Part shown: one piece after another, positions 33,312 through 45,341 of the stretch
How the letters are laid out: every line of letters starts with the position of its first letter
Position numbering within the stretch: the first letter of the stretch is position 1
DNA from: Gigaspora margarita
Taxonomy: Eukaryota > Glomeromycota > Glomeromycetes > Diversisporales > Gigasporaceae
NCBI GenBank assembly: GCA_009809945.1
Contig: WTPW01001273.1
Span: 30,004 to 94,003 of the forward strand
DNA length: 64,000 nt
Direction of reading: 5' to 3'
Made by a program: the position numbers and the translations under genes
Notes under the pieces: model-generated
Databases searched by the model: none
Seen by the model: the letters and a program-made list of their open reading frames with translations, nothing else
What the model was told of the DNA's origin: nothing

Positions 33312-33510
33312 NGTGNNGNNNNNNNNNNNNNNNNNNNNNNNNNNNNNNNNNNNNNNNNNNNNNNNNNNNNNNNNNNNNNNNNNNNNNNNNNNNNNNNNNN
33401 NNNNNNNNNNNNNNNNNNNNNNNNNNNNNNNNNNNNNNNNNNNNNNNNNNNNNNNNNNNNNNNNNNNNNNNNNNNNNNNNNNNNNNNNNNNNNNNNNNNN
33501 CNNGGNANTN
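33312..33510. other. Assembly gap or ambiguous bases
   Basis: Almost entirely N, with scattered unresolved bases at the edges and at 33527. It interrupts the LINE downstream of the reverse transcriptase core, so open frames crossing it are not informative. Confidence 0.99.
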
Positions 33511-35340
33511 AAACATTATTGATTAGNTATATGGCTTGCTTATCCGTTATCATTGCTTTTTGCATCATTCCGATACATTGTTTGAATTCTACCATGATAG
33601 TTTTTTGAACTGCGGAAGGATTGTAGTTAAGAGTGAACCAAGCGCCTAGGTATTTAAATGGTTTTGATTTGGGAATTGGCGTGATAACTTGGTTATTGAA
33701 AGTGATTGTGTTATCGGTGGATTTAGAGTTTGTCGCCAAGATAGATTTTGAGGGGTTGACCATTATGTTAGTTAGTTTATAGAAAGGGTTGGCAGTTGCG
33801 AGGATGTTTTCTAGAGCAGGTTTATTTGGGACGATCCAAATGGAGTCATCCATATATGCCATTATGGAGGCATAGATTTCTTTATTTTGATTGTTCGTAT
33901 TGATTGTTCGTGAGAAGCCCAGGTGTTCTTTAGAGATGCGAGTAATGAGAGGATCGTAGTAAATAACCCAGAGGATCAGAGATATCATTTCTCCTTGATC
34001 TATTCCGTCATTCACAGGGTATGGTTTAGTGAGTCCGTGGCTAGTGATCACTTGGTTAGTGCAGTTGAGCAGAATAAATGTTATTAGGTTAATGAATGGG
34101 GTGAGTAGTTTAATTCTTTCCATTGCTTTCGTGAGTGTAGGGATGTGTATGGAGTTGAAGGCTTTTGACATGTCCTGCAAGAGAAGCCAGAGTTCTTGCT
34201 TGTGAGTAGTAGCTGATTCGATAATGGTCGTGAGTTGTGATATGGGTTGGAGGGTAGATTGAAATGGAAGAGCAGCGTAATTTAGAGGTGAAAGAATGTG
34301 GTGACGTAGAAGTATGTCCGAGAGTCTGTTAGTTAGAAGTTTGGTAAGCAGCCTTCTTGAGTGATTGATCAGGGTTATGGGGCGAGTGGAATATAGATCA
34401 TAGTTGTAGCGAGCTTTCTTTGGATATTTGATTTCAGCCAGGTTTGCGGGGTTTTTCCTAGTCGTGTACAGGCATTGAGAATTTGCAATAGGTGCTCCAG
34501 TGCTGTTTGTGGGAGATGTTGAAGCATTTCGTTCGATATATTATTGGGGCCAGTAGCTTTATGTTTTGGTGCCTCAGTGATAACTTGGTTTAGTTCATCT
34601 AGTGTAAAGGGATTTAGTAGGTTTTCGTATATATTTGGATGGATTTTATTGTTAGGTGCATAGTGGGGTTGCCATTCTTCCCATTGGTCCTTGTTCGTTG
34701 GATTATATTTGGTCCAACCCCGAAAGTGTGCCGATACCGCATCCTTGATTTCAGCAGGGTCAGTAATTATTGAGTCAGGAGTAATAATTTTGTCAAAGCT
34801 GATGTGGTCTTTATCTTTTTTTAGGATGCTATTTATTATTCTACTAGTGTTGTCTTTGAAATTGCCATAGCGACGATTGGTGTAGAATTTGATTCTTTCT
34901 GTTTGTTGCAGGTAGACTTCAGCGTTCCTGCTTTTCCATATTGCAAATTTGATTTCTTTGATAGTTTTGAGGGTCTTTTTGTGGAAGATTTCCTGTGTAT
35001 TCGAGGGCAAGCTTGATAAGGCAATAGGTGTCAGAGAAAAGAGGGGGAGCTGTGCTGCGGTCAAGGCATTGTGAAGGTGTTTGTTAATATCTGGAAGTAG
35101 GTAAGATATGCTGACTGGGACAGGGGATTTAGTAATTTTATAAAGGCATTTGTTTATATTTTTTAGTGCATTGTGCAGTTTTGTAGTTTTTAGGGATAGT
35201 GCATAAAAGGCCTTGGTTATGATAGTGGTTTTAGGTATATGGGCACTCGCTACTTGTTGCACTACGTTGGACCATAAATTCCAATTTTTGTTTAGTTGGT
35301 CTTGATTCAGTATATCTTGTGAGAAGTTAGTTTTTGCCAA
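33511..35340 (-). pseudogene. LINE reverse transcriptase domain
   Basis: The first part (35340-34445) leads into RT with FTLDELNQVITEAPKHKATG then PNNISNEML, an RT fingers motif. One frameshift at about 34443 moves the reading to the frame that continues NYDLYSTRPITLINHSRR, LQDMSKAFNSIH (first catalytic Asp), DGIDQGEMISLILW and YMDDSIW (catalytic Asp pair), then PFKYLGAWF (thumb). All three catalytic Asp are present, and the frame is open from about 34440 to the gap. In intact LINEs this domain copies the element RNA at the nicked target. It is upstream of the RNase-H-like region on the same strand. Confidence 0.9.
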
Positions 35341-35370
35341 TAAGGTGGATACTTTGTTACCAAAGTTATC

Positions 35371-36458
35371 TCAGTCTTCTGTTGTTGTTTTTTCATAAGA
35401 AAAGATTTTCCGGTTACGTTTTTTATTTCGGGGGGCCAGTGGTGAAAAGTTTGTATACCACGTTGTAGTGATAATTTTGTGGTCACTATCGGTTATACCA
35501 GAAGGGTTAGTTAAAAGTGGGGAGTCAAAGTCCAGAAGAATTTGTGGCGTAGTCCAAATGTCATCGATTTGGAAAGTAAGGCCCCTGCCGCTCCAGGTAG
35601 GTTCAGAGATTTTGTGAAAGTTTATCAAACTGGTAAGACCATTTGAAAATAGATCAGAAAAGATGGGCAGCTTATGTTTCTTGTGAGAGTCAGAGTTGGC
35701 GTTGAAGTCTCCTAGAAGGATGATGTGCCAATTCCTTTTCTTTGCTTCCGTAATCCACAGTGAAATTTGGTTTTGAGTACGTGTGAGCATGTCGTTGTTA
35801 TTGGAAGGCAGATAGATCGAGATAATATGAGTTCTATTTCCTGGAAAGAAGAAGTCAATGTAGATGGCAGTACCAGGGAAGGTATTGATGTCATGTATAT
35901 ACGGTTGGAGTATTTTGTGGACAAATATTGCCATGCCCATACTAGTTTCCCTGTTTTGTGTAGAAGTAGGAAGAAAATTAGATGTAAAGATTTCATAGTG
36001 TGGGTTAGTAAGCGCTTGTGGGTTGTCTTTTAGTTTTGTTTCCGATGTCCCAATTATGTGTAATTTTTCTTGAAGACAAAAGTCTATCCAGAGATGGAGT
36101 TTGGTTAAGTTATTAATCCCTCTAACATTATGAGTGGCTAGATTTATTTTTTCTTTAAAGTTGTGGAGTTCTTGATGAGCATGTACAGGAGTATTGGAGG
36201 TGTCCAGGTTTTGTATTATTTGTTGATCACTCATGATGGGAAGAATTATTGTCATTATTTCCATTTTTTGACCCTGAAGGGGCCATTTCGGTATCGTCAG
36301 TGTAGATTTGTAGTTGTTTGTCGAATAGATTCCAGCTTGGGGGGATAGAGTTGGGACATTAAATAGTGAGTCTGGGAGGAAGTCGAAAGTGAAAGATCTT
36401 CTTAAAAGTTCTGTGGCCTGGGGGACATCAGCTTGTTCTGTGATAGGGAATTTGGTGT
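35371..36458 (-). pseudogene. LINE endonuclease domain (EEP family)
   Basis: The clean frame includes INLATHNVRGINN (Asn/Arg entry motif), IIGTSETKL (metal-binding Glu), HIISIYLPSNNNDML, HIILLGDFNAN (catalytic Asp-x-Asn) and a final ITDSDHKIITTTW (Ser-Asp-His). This is the exonuclease-endonuclease-phosphatase fold that nicks the target. The frame is open from about 36458, carrying LLRRSFTFDFLPDS before the first Met at 36264. It stops at TGA 35371-35373, after which the same frame goes on into the RT (DNFGNKVSTLLAKTN). The stop is therefore a single nonsense change between endonuclease and RT. Confidence 0.9.
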
Positions 36459-38435
36459 AGAGAGATTGTTTTCCTTTATGTATTTATTAATTGATTCATT
36501 ATCTGAAGGCAGTTTAGGAGGTTCATCTGATGAGACTTTCATGGGAGGTATGTCAATCCACTCTTTCGGTATCGAGTGGAAGAAGTAATGGTGTCTTAAG
36601 GCTCTGGCTGCGATAACTAATTCTTTTGTTGTTTTAATCAGGAGTGTTAGGTTGACTTCTGTGACCAAGTTTGGTTCAAGTGGTAGGTTCGGCTTGTCGG
36701 AGTAGTTGAAAGATACATATGCTTTGGGAAGGGGTTCAGGTCTTGCATAATATCGTGGTAGTGCCAAAAGAAATCATGAGAGAATTTCTGCATCATTAAT
36801 TGGAAAAGAAAATTCTTTGAGTCCGAGTAGTTCTGGGTTGGCCGGTAGTCTTTTCTTGCTGATTAAGTAGTCATTTGGCAGAAATTGGAATATGTAGTTT
36901 TCTCTCAGTAGGTTTATATTTTCCCAAAAGTGGTCACTGCTAGTGGGGTAAAATGGGAAGAGTTTTTGTAGACGAGGAGGCAATTCTTGTGGGGTTAATG
37001 GGAGAGGTTGTTTCTTTGGTGGCAAATCAAAGTAAGCAGGAGGTATGCGACTAAAGATGTAATAATTTTCAAGTCTTTTTTTGTAGAGTTTTAGTTGTTT
37101 TAATTCACTTCTTGAGGTTAAAGAGAAGAGAGATCTAGTTGCAGAGTTTAGGTTTTTGGGGCTTGCGGGGAGAGGAGTTCTCTCGTCAGCTATATATGAG
37201 TCGGGGAGGAGATCGAAGGTAAAGGCCTGTCACAAGGTAATTGCAATTGCACGTATTTGTTTACGATCCTTAAGCGGGAGTTGAAATGGTAGGGCTTGTC
37301 AAAGGTTGTTATCCAAGTTATCGGGTGTAGCCGGTAATGGTTGTAGCAAGCTTGTCTTGATATCGTCAATTAGTTTTCACAGGGTATCGAAATCTGTACA
37401 GACTTTAATTTTTGCGAAACCTGCTAGGTATAAGGTGTAATGAGCAAATTCATATGGGTCTAAATTAGAGAATTCTTCGTTTGTCCAAAAGTCGATTGCT
37501 AATTTCTTTCTCAAAAGGTCGAAGATTTGGTCTTTATTGGTTCTATTTAGAACGTGAGCATTATTTTGTTCTTTGAATTTTTCGATGGCATCATTTAGCA
37601 TCGCCTGGAATTGCTTTTGGTGTAGGGATCGAGTATCGTGCCGTCTAGTGAAAGTGCGAAAAAATGCGCGGTCCTTGTGGAAGAGCTTTGCTTCTATGGC
37701 AGAGGGAATTTGTTCTTGGGTAGGTTTGGTTTGCAGTTTATGTTCAATCAGTTTTTGTAGCAAGAGGAGGGATGCAAAGGCCTCGATAATTTTATCTTTG
37801 GTCCACATTTCTTGATCAAACGGGGTTGTTTTCATGTCAGATAAGGTAAGCCGGATTGATTCAGTCCATTTTTTGATAGTTTGGATGAAGTCGGGGTTTT
37901 GGATACATCGGGTTGTGGTGGATGTACCTGGTTCGGCGAGTGCTTGGCTGTATGTTTTTGGGATAGTTTCCGAGTCAGTGATCGTTCCGGTAGAGAGATT
38001 ATCCAATTCTGGATCGAGGACTTGTTCGGGGTCAATTTCTATGTCTTCTGCAGGGGCTATTTTGGGGGGCGTGAGAAAATTGGTTTGAGATTTTTTTTGG
38101 GTTGTTGGGACCGGGTCATGAGTCAGTAGTTGTACCGATGTGGTTTGTTTTGATTGAAGATTATCACATGACGTCATTTTGGAATTTGTTGGGGGTGAGC
38201 TGGAATCGCCACTTTCGTCACAAATTATTTCATCAGGTGGAGGTATAGAGAATAAAATTGAGAAAGGATTGGTAGAGGAGATATCAGGGTGAATGGGCTG
38301 GTGATTGCGTGTTCTTTTATTGGGTTGTTCATTGGAGTATTGCTCATCTATGATATTGGTCTCCATAGGTATCGGGATTGTGTTGACATTTTCGACGGTT
38401 GTTTTATTCTGCTGTGTTGCCGACATTGTCGGCAA
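36459..38435 (-). pseudogene. LINE ORF1 (gag-like), one frame with four TGA codons
   Basis: Starts MPTMSATQQNKTTVEN at 38435. The first 350 residues are Thr/Ser/Pro- and acid-rich and then helical (KTPFDQEMWTKDKIIEAFA-like). The same frame continues to about 36459, interrupted only by TGA at 37377, 37299, 37230 and 36774. Downstream pieces contain PPKKQPLPLTPQELPPRLQK and LPRYYARPEPLPKAY, and FTFDLLPDS recurs near the ORF1/ORF2 junction as FTFDFLPDS. No zinc knuckle or RRM was recognised. A 2-bp gain in GAGAGA (36460-36465, plus strand) shifts the frame; without it ORF1 would read straight into the endonuclease. Confidence 0.75.
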
Positions 38436-38635
38436 CAGGTTTTTAAAGGAAATGGGTAGTGCAAAAGCTGCGGAGAAGGTCCTTTTCCTTGGAATAGTTA
38501 AAACTTTAAGGGTGTAGAATGTGGGCTAGGCCCGTATAGTTGTACAAATATTTAGACTTGGCGCAAACTTAGCAATTTCTCTACTGTTTATTTGTTTTTG
38601 CGATTTTTGGTGATGTACAGGAGAGAGTTTTTTTA

Positions 38636-38655
38636 TAATTGTTTTTATATTGATT
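38636..38655. repeat. LINE target-site duplication, 5' side
   Basis: TAATTGTTTTTATATTGATT, identical to 31023-31042. Confidence 0.9.
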
Positions 38656-39190
38656 ATATCTATTATTAACTATTATAGATATATATTAATTATAATCACT
38701 ATTAATATATTGGTTATATAACGATTATTAACTATTATAAATATATATCGATTATAATCGCTATTGATAGAAATCAGCAAAGGTATTTATAATTGATATA
38801 TAACTACTTGGTTAGTAATCAATATATATCTATATTTAAAATTTGCTAATGATTTATACTATTTATAATAAAAATTTGAGCTGATTTAAGTTACTAGTTA
38901 TCAAGATATTTATTATTAAAGTTTGAGCAAAAATAGTAAATTTTGTTATTAATTGTATATAATCAATTACAGTTATAATCGATTTAAAAGCTATGATCAA
39001 TCAAACTTTATTAGCATAAATCACCATATACCAGACCCCTCTTGATAATAGATCCCAGGTATTATACTCGGGTCTATTATATGGATCAAAATTTGAGAAA
39101 ATACAAAGATCTGGGTTTATAAATAAATCATAAAATTAAAAAACCTGGATATATAAATCGGGTATAAATATTAAAAGACCAGGTATGATA
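38656..39190. other. Gene-free AT-rich DNA with TATATATCGATTA words
   Basis: Contains two imperfect copies of ACTATTATA(G/A)ATATATAT followed by ATTATAATC (about 38670 and 38735), and an ACCAGACCCC...CCTGG-type inverted pair at about 39030-39180. No gene. Confidence 0.45.
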
Positions 39191-39193
39191 TTA

Positions 39194-39855
39194 TTATCCC
39201 TTAATTTTTATGCAGGCAAATTTGCCTGCAGAAATTTTAAAATTTTAAATTTTTTAAATAAAACTTTAAATATTAACTTTAGCTATATACTTTCTAAGTA
39301 AAAAATATAATATTAGTTCTGTTTTATCAACTTTATTATAAAAATTTTTTAAAATTATTAAAAAACTTTGGTGTAATAAAAGTTTAAAGTTTTTGTTTTG
39401 AAACTTTTACTATAGAATTTTTTCTTTAGGTTTTCTCAAATTTTATATATTTCTGTCTATAAAAAAAATTTTTACTTCTAATACAAGTCTTAATTTTTAC
39501 AAGTAAATCACTTAAAGTGCAATAATAAAGGTTGTAATCCTTTATATAAACTACAATATTGTATTAGAAACTATATTTTTAAACCCAATATTTAAAGAAT
39601 TCATCAAGATATTGTAAATTATTTTTTTGGTTAAAAAATTTCTTTAAAATTCAATATTTTTAGCTTATAAGCAACATAAACTTTTTGTCTTATAATATAA
39701 AATTAAATAATTCAAAAATATAATTCTTGTTTTCAAATATTATTATACCAAATTTTATTTAAATATTTTAAATGATTAAAAAAGTAGATCAGAGATATAT
39801 TTTAGTAATTATGCAAGCAAATTTGCCTGCAAACCTTTATCAAACTAAGGGATAA
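39194..39855 (+). mobile_element. MITE family D, copy 1 (662 bp)
   Basis: The ends are inverted (TTATCCCTTAATTTTTATG against CTTATCCCTTAGTTTG) and each is followed by the palindrome GCAGGCAAATTTGCCTGC or a near copy. The interior is AT-rich and matches 50212-50873 almost base for base. A third, more diverged copy is at about 55090-55570. There is no coding capacity and the target duplication is unclear. Confidence 0.8.
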
Positions 39856-39859
39856 GCTA

Positions 39860-40430
39860 AGTACCAGACTGCTTTCAGAGTAGTGACTACTTATAGCATT
39901 AAAGCTATGATATATAAGTTGTACTACCCTAAGATTATATTGCCGTTAAACTAATATAGTTTATGTATAACTAATGTCAAATAAATTGAAATAGTTTTGG
40001 CTATATATATAATTACATACCATATTTAAAAATTTAAAAATACATTTGCTCATCAGAATATCTCAGCTTTTTAGAAGTCTTGGATCATTTTTCATTAGAA
40101 GTTTTGCCTTTTACCAGGAGTCTTGCCTTTTATCAAGAGTTTCGCTTTTTATTAGGATTTTGTGGCTTCATATTTGGGGTTTGTTTTTTGCTTTTTATGA
40201 AAATAGTTTCATTTAACAATTATAAAGGCAAATAAGTATTTATTAATATTATTAAGTATTTATGAACTATGACTTTCTATTTCTTAATTCCACCTTATCT
40301 TTATACTTACTCACCAAATTTAGGCAAACAAATAATTAGATAATATTAAGCAAGTATTTATAGAATAAATAAGGATCAACCAAACTCTTACTGCCGATCA
40401 CTTGTACTAACAAATACACTAAAATTTCAA
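39860..40430. other. Gene-free interval
   Basis: AT-rich. Around 40080-40190 an AGTCTTGCCTTTTATCAAGAG-like word is repeated about four times with variation. Otherwise nothing recognised. Confidence 0.45.
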
Positions 40431-40439
40431 AGTGAAGTT

Positions 40440-41190
40440 ATGATAAAAACATATAGAGAAACCTTGGATACAACAAAACAACGGAAACATGGCAACTATT
40501 ATTTAGGGATACAGTTAATTGAGTATCTGCTAATAGCTTTAGAGTTTATCATTCACCACACAACAAATGGCGCTTATTGTTTAGAGGTAAAGTTCATAGA
40601 CTACTTGCTGACAAGTTTAGAGTTTATTACTTACCAAAACGGAGTCTTGGGTGGCTTTACGTTGGAGTTGGACTACACTGAAAGACCTACTCTCCTTAGT
40701 ACAAGTGGTAATTTTTGGTGTCGCTGTATTTTTTTCTGTAAAAATCTTCAAAAAGTAGGCGATTTGGCGTACCCCTTTCAAAAGATCTACAGTGTTTACA
40801 CTAACCAAATCAGGAAGGCACCTACCAGATTGGATTGTTGGTCAGTCCACGTGGAATGACATACAAGATCCTCAGAGGAAACCACTAGAAGAAGTTCTAG
40901 AAGCTTTAATAAAAGTAGTCAGATCCTTACTACTATATAGGTTTAACGTCGCCAGACCTTGGCCATTGTTAGAGGATGGGACTCTAAGATGTTAACGATT
41001 TTTAGTTTGAAGTCTGATGGCCTTGGGCCCTTTCAGCTAACTTTAGGCCATGGATAAAGTAGTCCAAGTTCTTTTTTCTTCTAAGCTGTATATTATTTCC
41101 TTTTTGTTGTTTTTTGTAATAATTTAAAGTTGTACAGCAGTATGAATAAAGAGCAAGGTCTCAGTTATAAAACCTAAAAAAAAAGTAAGT
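40440..41190 (+). other. Unrecognised transcribed-looking block with A-rich end
   Basis: GC is higher than in the flanks. A 139-codon frame (40440-40859) contains an internal near-repeat (LIEYLLIALEFI and FIDYLLTSLEFI), and an overlapping frame at 40792-40995 reads RHLPDWIVGQSTWNDIQDPQ and continues more plausibly than the first. The block ends with AATAAAGAGC (about 41145) and then an A-tract at 41178-41185, like a polyadenylated copy. No domain recognised. It could be a retroposed transcript or part of an unknown transposon. Confidence 0.35.
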
Positions 41191-41199
41191 ATTTATAGA

Positions 41200-42880
41200 T
41201 AAATATGTACTTATGATTCATTTTCTGATTTTAATTCTACCGATTAAAAATTATTTTTATACCACAAATTAAATTAGAGCAAATAAAATTATTTAAAGGA
41301 ATTAGGTAATGATAGATATAAAGATTTATAAGTATTAAATCTATCTTTTTTATAATAATAAAAAACAATATTGCTTTAATGATACTAGACCAAGATTATA
41401 AGGATCTGTATACACAGAATTTCAAAAAAAAAATTTTTTATGACCAATAAATTTATTTATTACTAAATACATTCTTGTCAAGATCATAAGACTACTCTGA
41501 AGAGTCTATAATATCTGCTTTTTTCAAAAAAATAAAGTAATATGATGAAATTATTCTATCAATATTATGTTTTTATATATCGAATATGCTAAAATCAAAA
41601 AGTTATCAAATTTGGCCAAATTATTATCAGTTAGATTTTTATCTGTTGTACCAGAATTTATGAGAATGGTTGTAATTTGATTCTTTATTATTAGGCAGGT
41701 TTGTGAATATCAGGAATTTAGCTATGATAAATTCACATTATAAAGTTATATAAATTCACATTAATAAAATATCTATTAAACAATTTGTCCCTAAATTTAT
41801 ATAGCGCTTATGCAGTCAACATATGGTATATGGCGTTTATACTACTTATAGCACTTATATAGCATACAGCACTTCTACTCATATGGCAAATATGCCATAT
41901 TGCTGTAATATTTTTGTTAGTATAGCTACTTTTAAGATTTTAAATATCTGTATCACTAGTTATGAGTATCACAGGATTTCAAGATCTCTAATAAAAACCC
42001 ACAATTATCAGATCCCCACATAAGACCTCCCCAATCATCAGATTCATATCTGCACAATAGACCTATGGGTCTATTGTAGGGTTTTAAAATTGGTAGAATG
42101 TAACAGATCCAGAGTTTGTATATGGCAATTTACAGTATTGATCAAACTATATAATTGATTATGATTTATTAAAAATTTTCATAATTAATTAAACTATATG
42201 ATCAATTATAATCAATTATATTAGGTTCGATTCCTATCTTTAATCTTAACAAAAACAATAGTTCTATTAGGACAAAAAGCTAAAAAAAGTTCAAAGGTTA
42301 TTTGAAAAAGAAGAACAAGTATTGTGCTATAATGCTACAAAAGATAAATATTTCATAGAGAAATTATTAGCAAAATAGAAAGGCCTCTATTTTATTCATA
42401 GTAAAGTAGTACAAGATGTTTATAAACTTTGTACTATAGAAGAACAAATTTTAAAAATACCAATTAATGCGCATTTATTAAAAATATTATATTTATCAAA
42501 CATAAAACCCTATGATTATTATTTAAACTTTTTTTTCTTTTTTACTAATTTTAGTAATTTTAAAAAATAACAACTTTAGTAAAATTATTCTTGCAGGAAT
42601 TAACAAAAACAGAACCAGCTAATGTTATTATTAATTCTCTTTTTTATTATCAAAAGAATAGAAATAAAAAGAAAGTTTAGCAAATCTATTATGCTTAGAA
42701 ATATGACAAGACTAAGAAACAATGAAGCTAATTGTATTAAAACTCTTGTTTATACTTAATATTTAGAAGAACTTTTAGAGACCAAGCCTAAAACTCTAGC
42801 TTAATAAACAGTTTTAGCAAACCTTTAGATTAATAATCTGGATAAAATCAGTATTATAGCTATATTATTATATATATATA
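41200..42880. other. Gene-free interval; decayed coding-like passage at about 42320-42500
   Basis: At about 42320-42500 one plus frame reads EEQVLCYNATKDKYFIEKLL and, after a TAG, KVVQDVYKLCTIEEQ. This looks like old protein-coding DNA but no family is recognised. 41820-42060 holds words such as AGCACTTATATAGC. The rest is AT-rich. Confidence 0.35.
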
Positions 42881-44717
42881 TATATTTTTTTTTTAAGATG
42901 AGGCCTTGCTTATATCTTTATTAGATAATTTATATCAGTGGTTACAGAGAGTATTATGAACTGCTTAAATTGTACAATGACAAATATATATAAATTACAT
43001 ACAAGAATAAAAGCTCAGACTAACTTATCTGCAACCTAAACCTACTAGAGTGGTTAAGACTCATCAGATTTGAATAGACAAAATATAATTTGTAGGAGTA
43101 CTATATTTGATCCACATAGTGAATAAGATGCTGATCTTACAAAGGGCTTGACCTATTGGTGGGCATGTATTGGAGTCATTGTGGAGTTGGTTTTGAAGAC
43201 CACAAAGGCAGTTATAGATAAAAAGTTTTCATAGATATTGTTTTTAATAAGAAGAGCATGGTTGTATAGGTTTGGGCCTATTGTTCTTGAGTCAAATATT
43301 GTTGGTTTTCTTCTAGTAAGCAAATGCAGAGCAGTATAGTTTCCATATTTGCTCATAGCACTCTTTTGACACTTTAATAAGAGTTTTGACAATTATTTGG
43401 AATGTCTGTTTGTAGGATATGTCAAGAGATTGTACTAATTAGATTATAGAAGTAGGAATAAGGCTCTTCAAGGTAGAATTCAAAGAGTAGGGGTATAAGA
43501 AGGTTAGGTAGGATTGAAAGAAGGATGAATATAAATTAGTTAAATGTGACTGTTGTGTTAGGAAGAAAGTAGATCTAAATTACTGCTTTTGACAGTTTCT
43601 GAAATAGCTGTGTAAATAAATTGGTTGATAAGCAAGGATTTTTAGCAAGTTCTCTAGTAAGCAGAAGAGTCTGGCATCCTGCACTTGAAGCAGTTAGCTG
43701 AAAGAAATATGTCTGGAATATAGTATGCAGGTGTAAGTATGTAGGCAAATTGTTAAATAAGGTTTTAGTTTTGAAAGATTTTAGATGGTTAAATTTGGAG
43801 TTAGAGCTCTTTTGGTTATTGTTAAAGTAGAGCCAAGTAGCATTCTAGTCTATATAATATGAGAAGTGTGACCATTCTGAACTGTCTTTTGTGAAAACAA
43901 TATTGCTATAATATGTGTTTTACAAATGTTTTTGATTAAGTGTCTGGTTGAGCTCTCTATCAAGCTGTTTTCTTATTAAAAAAAGTAGTAGGGGTTGTGG
44001 ATATTGGTATAGTTGAAGTATAGTTTGTTGAAAGATAAATAGTTTCTAGCTAAAAGATCTGCTTGATTATTAAAAATGTTGTCTGAGTGTGCTTGAACTT
44101 TGTATAGCTTGAGCTAAATATTAAATGCTTATATAGCATTGAGAAGTATGTACCAAATAGGCTACAAGTTGAACTTGAAGTATTTGGTGGAGTGTTTAGC
44201 GATGAATAACAGTTTGTTATATTTGAATATGACAGACTAGAAATCTGTATAGATGTCTATAGTCAAATTACTTAGTATTGTAAATATAGCGAAAAGAATT
44301 GCAAGAAGTTCTGCTTTATATAAAGATAGCCAATTATGCACTTGGGCTAAGAATTTGTTCAAAACTTGGTCATCGTGAATCTATACCTAGTCAATACTCA
44401 TTGAATATTGGTTGGTACCAATTTCTGTGACTGAGCTGTCTGTATAAAATGTGAATTGTTATTGGCTTCTGTTGGTGATTGCAATTTGATAGAGTTTTTG
44501 GCATGCTTTATTATCGTGAAAAAAAGATATTGTAAGAGAGTTTGTAATGTATATTGTAGGAGGAGGTGGAATGTCTATAAGGTGTTTGACTGCTATAGAG
44601 TAGATAAGATCAATATAATTAATGTTGAGCTTGAGTTTTTTGTTATTGTGTTTTTTTGCCAAGAAACTATGTAAAGAGTATTTCTGATAACTCAAAAGTG
44701 CAGTTATTGGCTATGCA

Positions 44718-45341
44718 AGGACCCTGAATAATCTATGAGAGGTTATATTTGAGGATTATAGTAAAAATTACTTTGGTATATATTAGCTATATTTCAAACA
44801 TCAGGTAGCAAGTTTGGTATTGTTTACCAATTTTTGAAATATAAGCTTTTGAAAAAAAATTTTCAAACTAACATTCTCTAAAAAAAAAAANNNNNNNNNN
44901 NNNNNNNNNNNNNNNNNNNNNNNNNNNNNNNNNNNNNNNNNNNNNNNNNNNNNNNNNNNNNNNNNNNNNNNNNNNNNNNNNNNNNNNNNNNNNNNNNNNN
45001 NNNNNNNNNNNNNNNNNNNNNNNNNNNNNNNNNNNNNNNNNNNNNNNNNNNNNNNNNNNNNAAAAAAAAAAAAAAAAAAACAGAACTAACACTCTCTAAA
45101 AAAATAAAAAAATAAAAAAACTGTTCTGACAGCTCACCATTTCCATTACCACTTTTCAAATATAACATTTGAAAAACTTATCCCGTTAGCATTCTTTCAA
45201 ATATACTCATTTAGCTCATTACCCATTTTCAAATATAATCTTTTTATCCAATACCTACTTTTCAAATATAACTTTTTTAAAAAAATGGCCCTCCATTAGC
45301 AATTTTTTAAATATGATATTACATAGATTGTTCAGGGTCCT
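44718..45341. mobile_element. hAT-like element inside the truncated LINE (8-bp TSD)
   Basis: Flanked by a perfect 8-bp duplication GCTATGCA (44710-44717 and 45342-45349), with inverted ends AGGACCCTGAATAATC against AGGACCCTGAACAATC. The interior is poly-A runs and TTCAAATATAA-type words plus the assembly gap. A partial relative is at 20360-20704. It inserted after the LINE, so the relative order is clear. Confidence 0.85.
44891..45061. other. Assembly gap
   Basis: A run of N flanked on both sides by poly-A, so it is probably an unresolved homopolymer or poly-A microsatellite. Open frames crossing it are meaningless. Confidence 0.99.

Larger units (their letters stand above)
31043..38635 (-). 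mobile_element. Near full-length LINE retrotransposon
   Basis: About 7.6 kb on the minus strand. Its 3' end is a poly-A tail (poly-T at 31043-31058 on the plus strand) after GGATAGACCTCGTTGTC. Both ends are bordered by the same 20-bp sequence, the hallmark of target-primed reverse transcription. In order it encodes a gag-like ORF1, an apurinic-type endonuclease, a reverse transcriptase with YMDD, a degenerate RNase-H-like stretch and a C-terminal zinc knuckle. Several stops and frameshifts and an assembly gap make it dead as assembled, although the perfect target duplication argues for a fairly recent insertion. Confidence 0.92.

Noticed and set aside
33286-33522. Open frames spanning the N run in the LINE
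   Set aside because: Composed of unknown residues; no information.
35371-38435. UGA decoded as Trp
   Set aside because: Many Trp positions in the same element and in the intact host genes use TGG, and the F-box/LRR and kinase genes need no recoding. Biased mutation is simpler.
37573-38517. Plus-strand frames over LINE ORF1
   Set aside because: Antisense shadows of the ORF1 coding track.
44868-45168. Open frames through the second N run and poly-A tract
   Set aside because: Gap and homopolymer artefacts giving poly-Phe.
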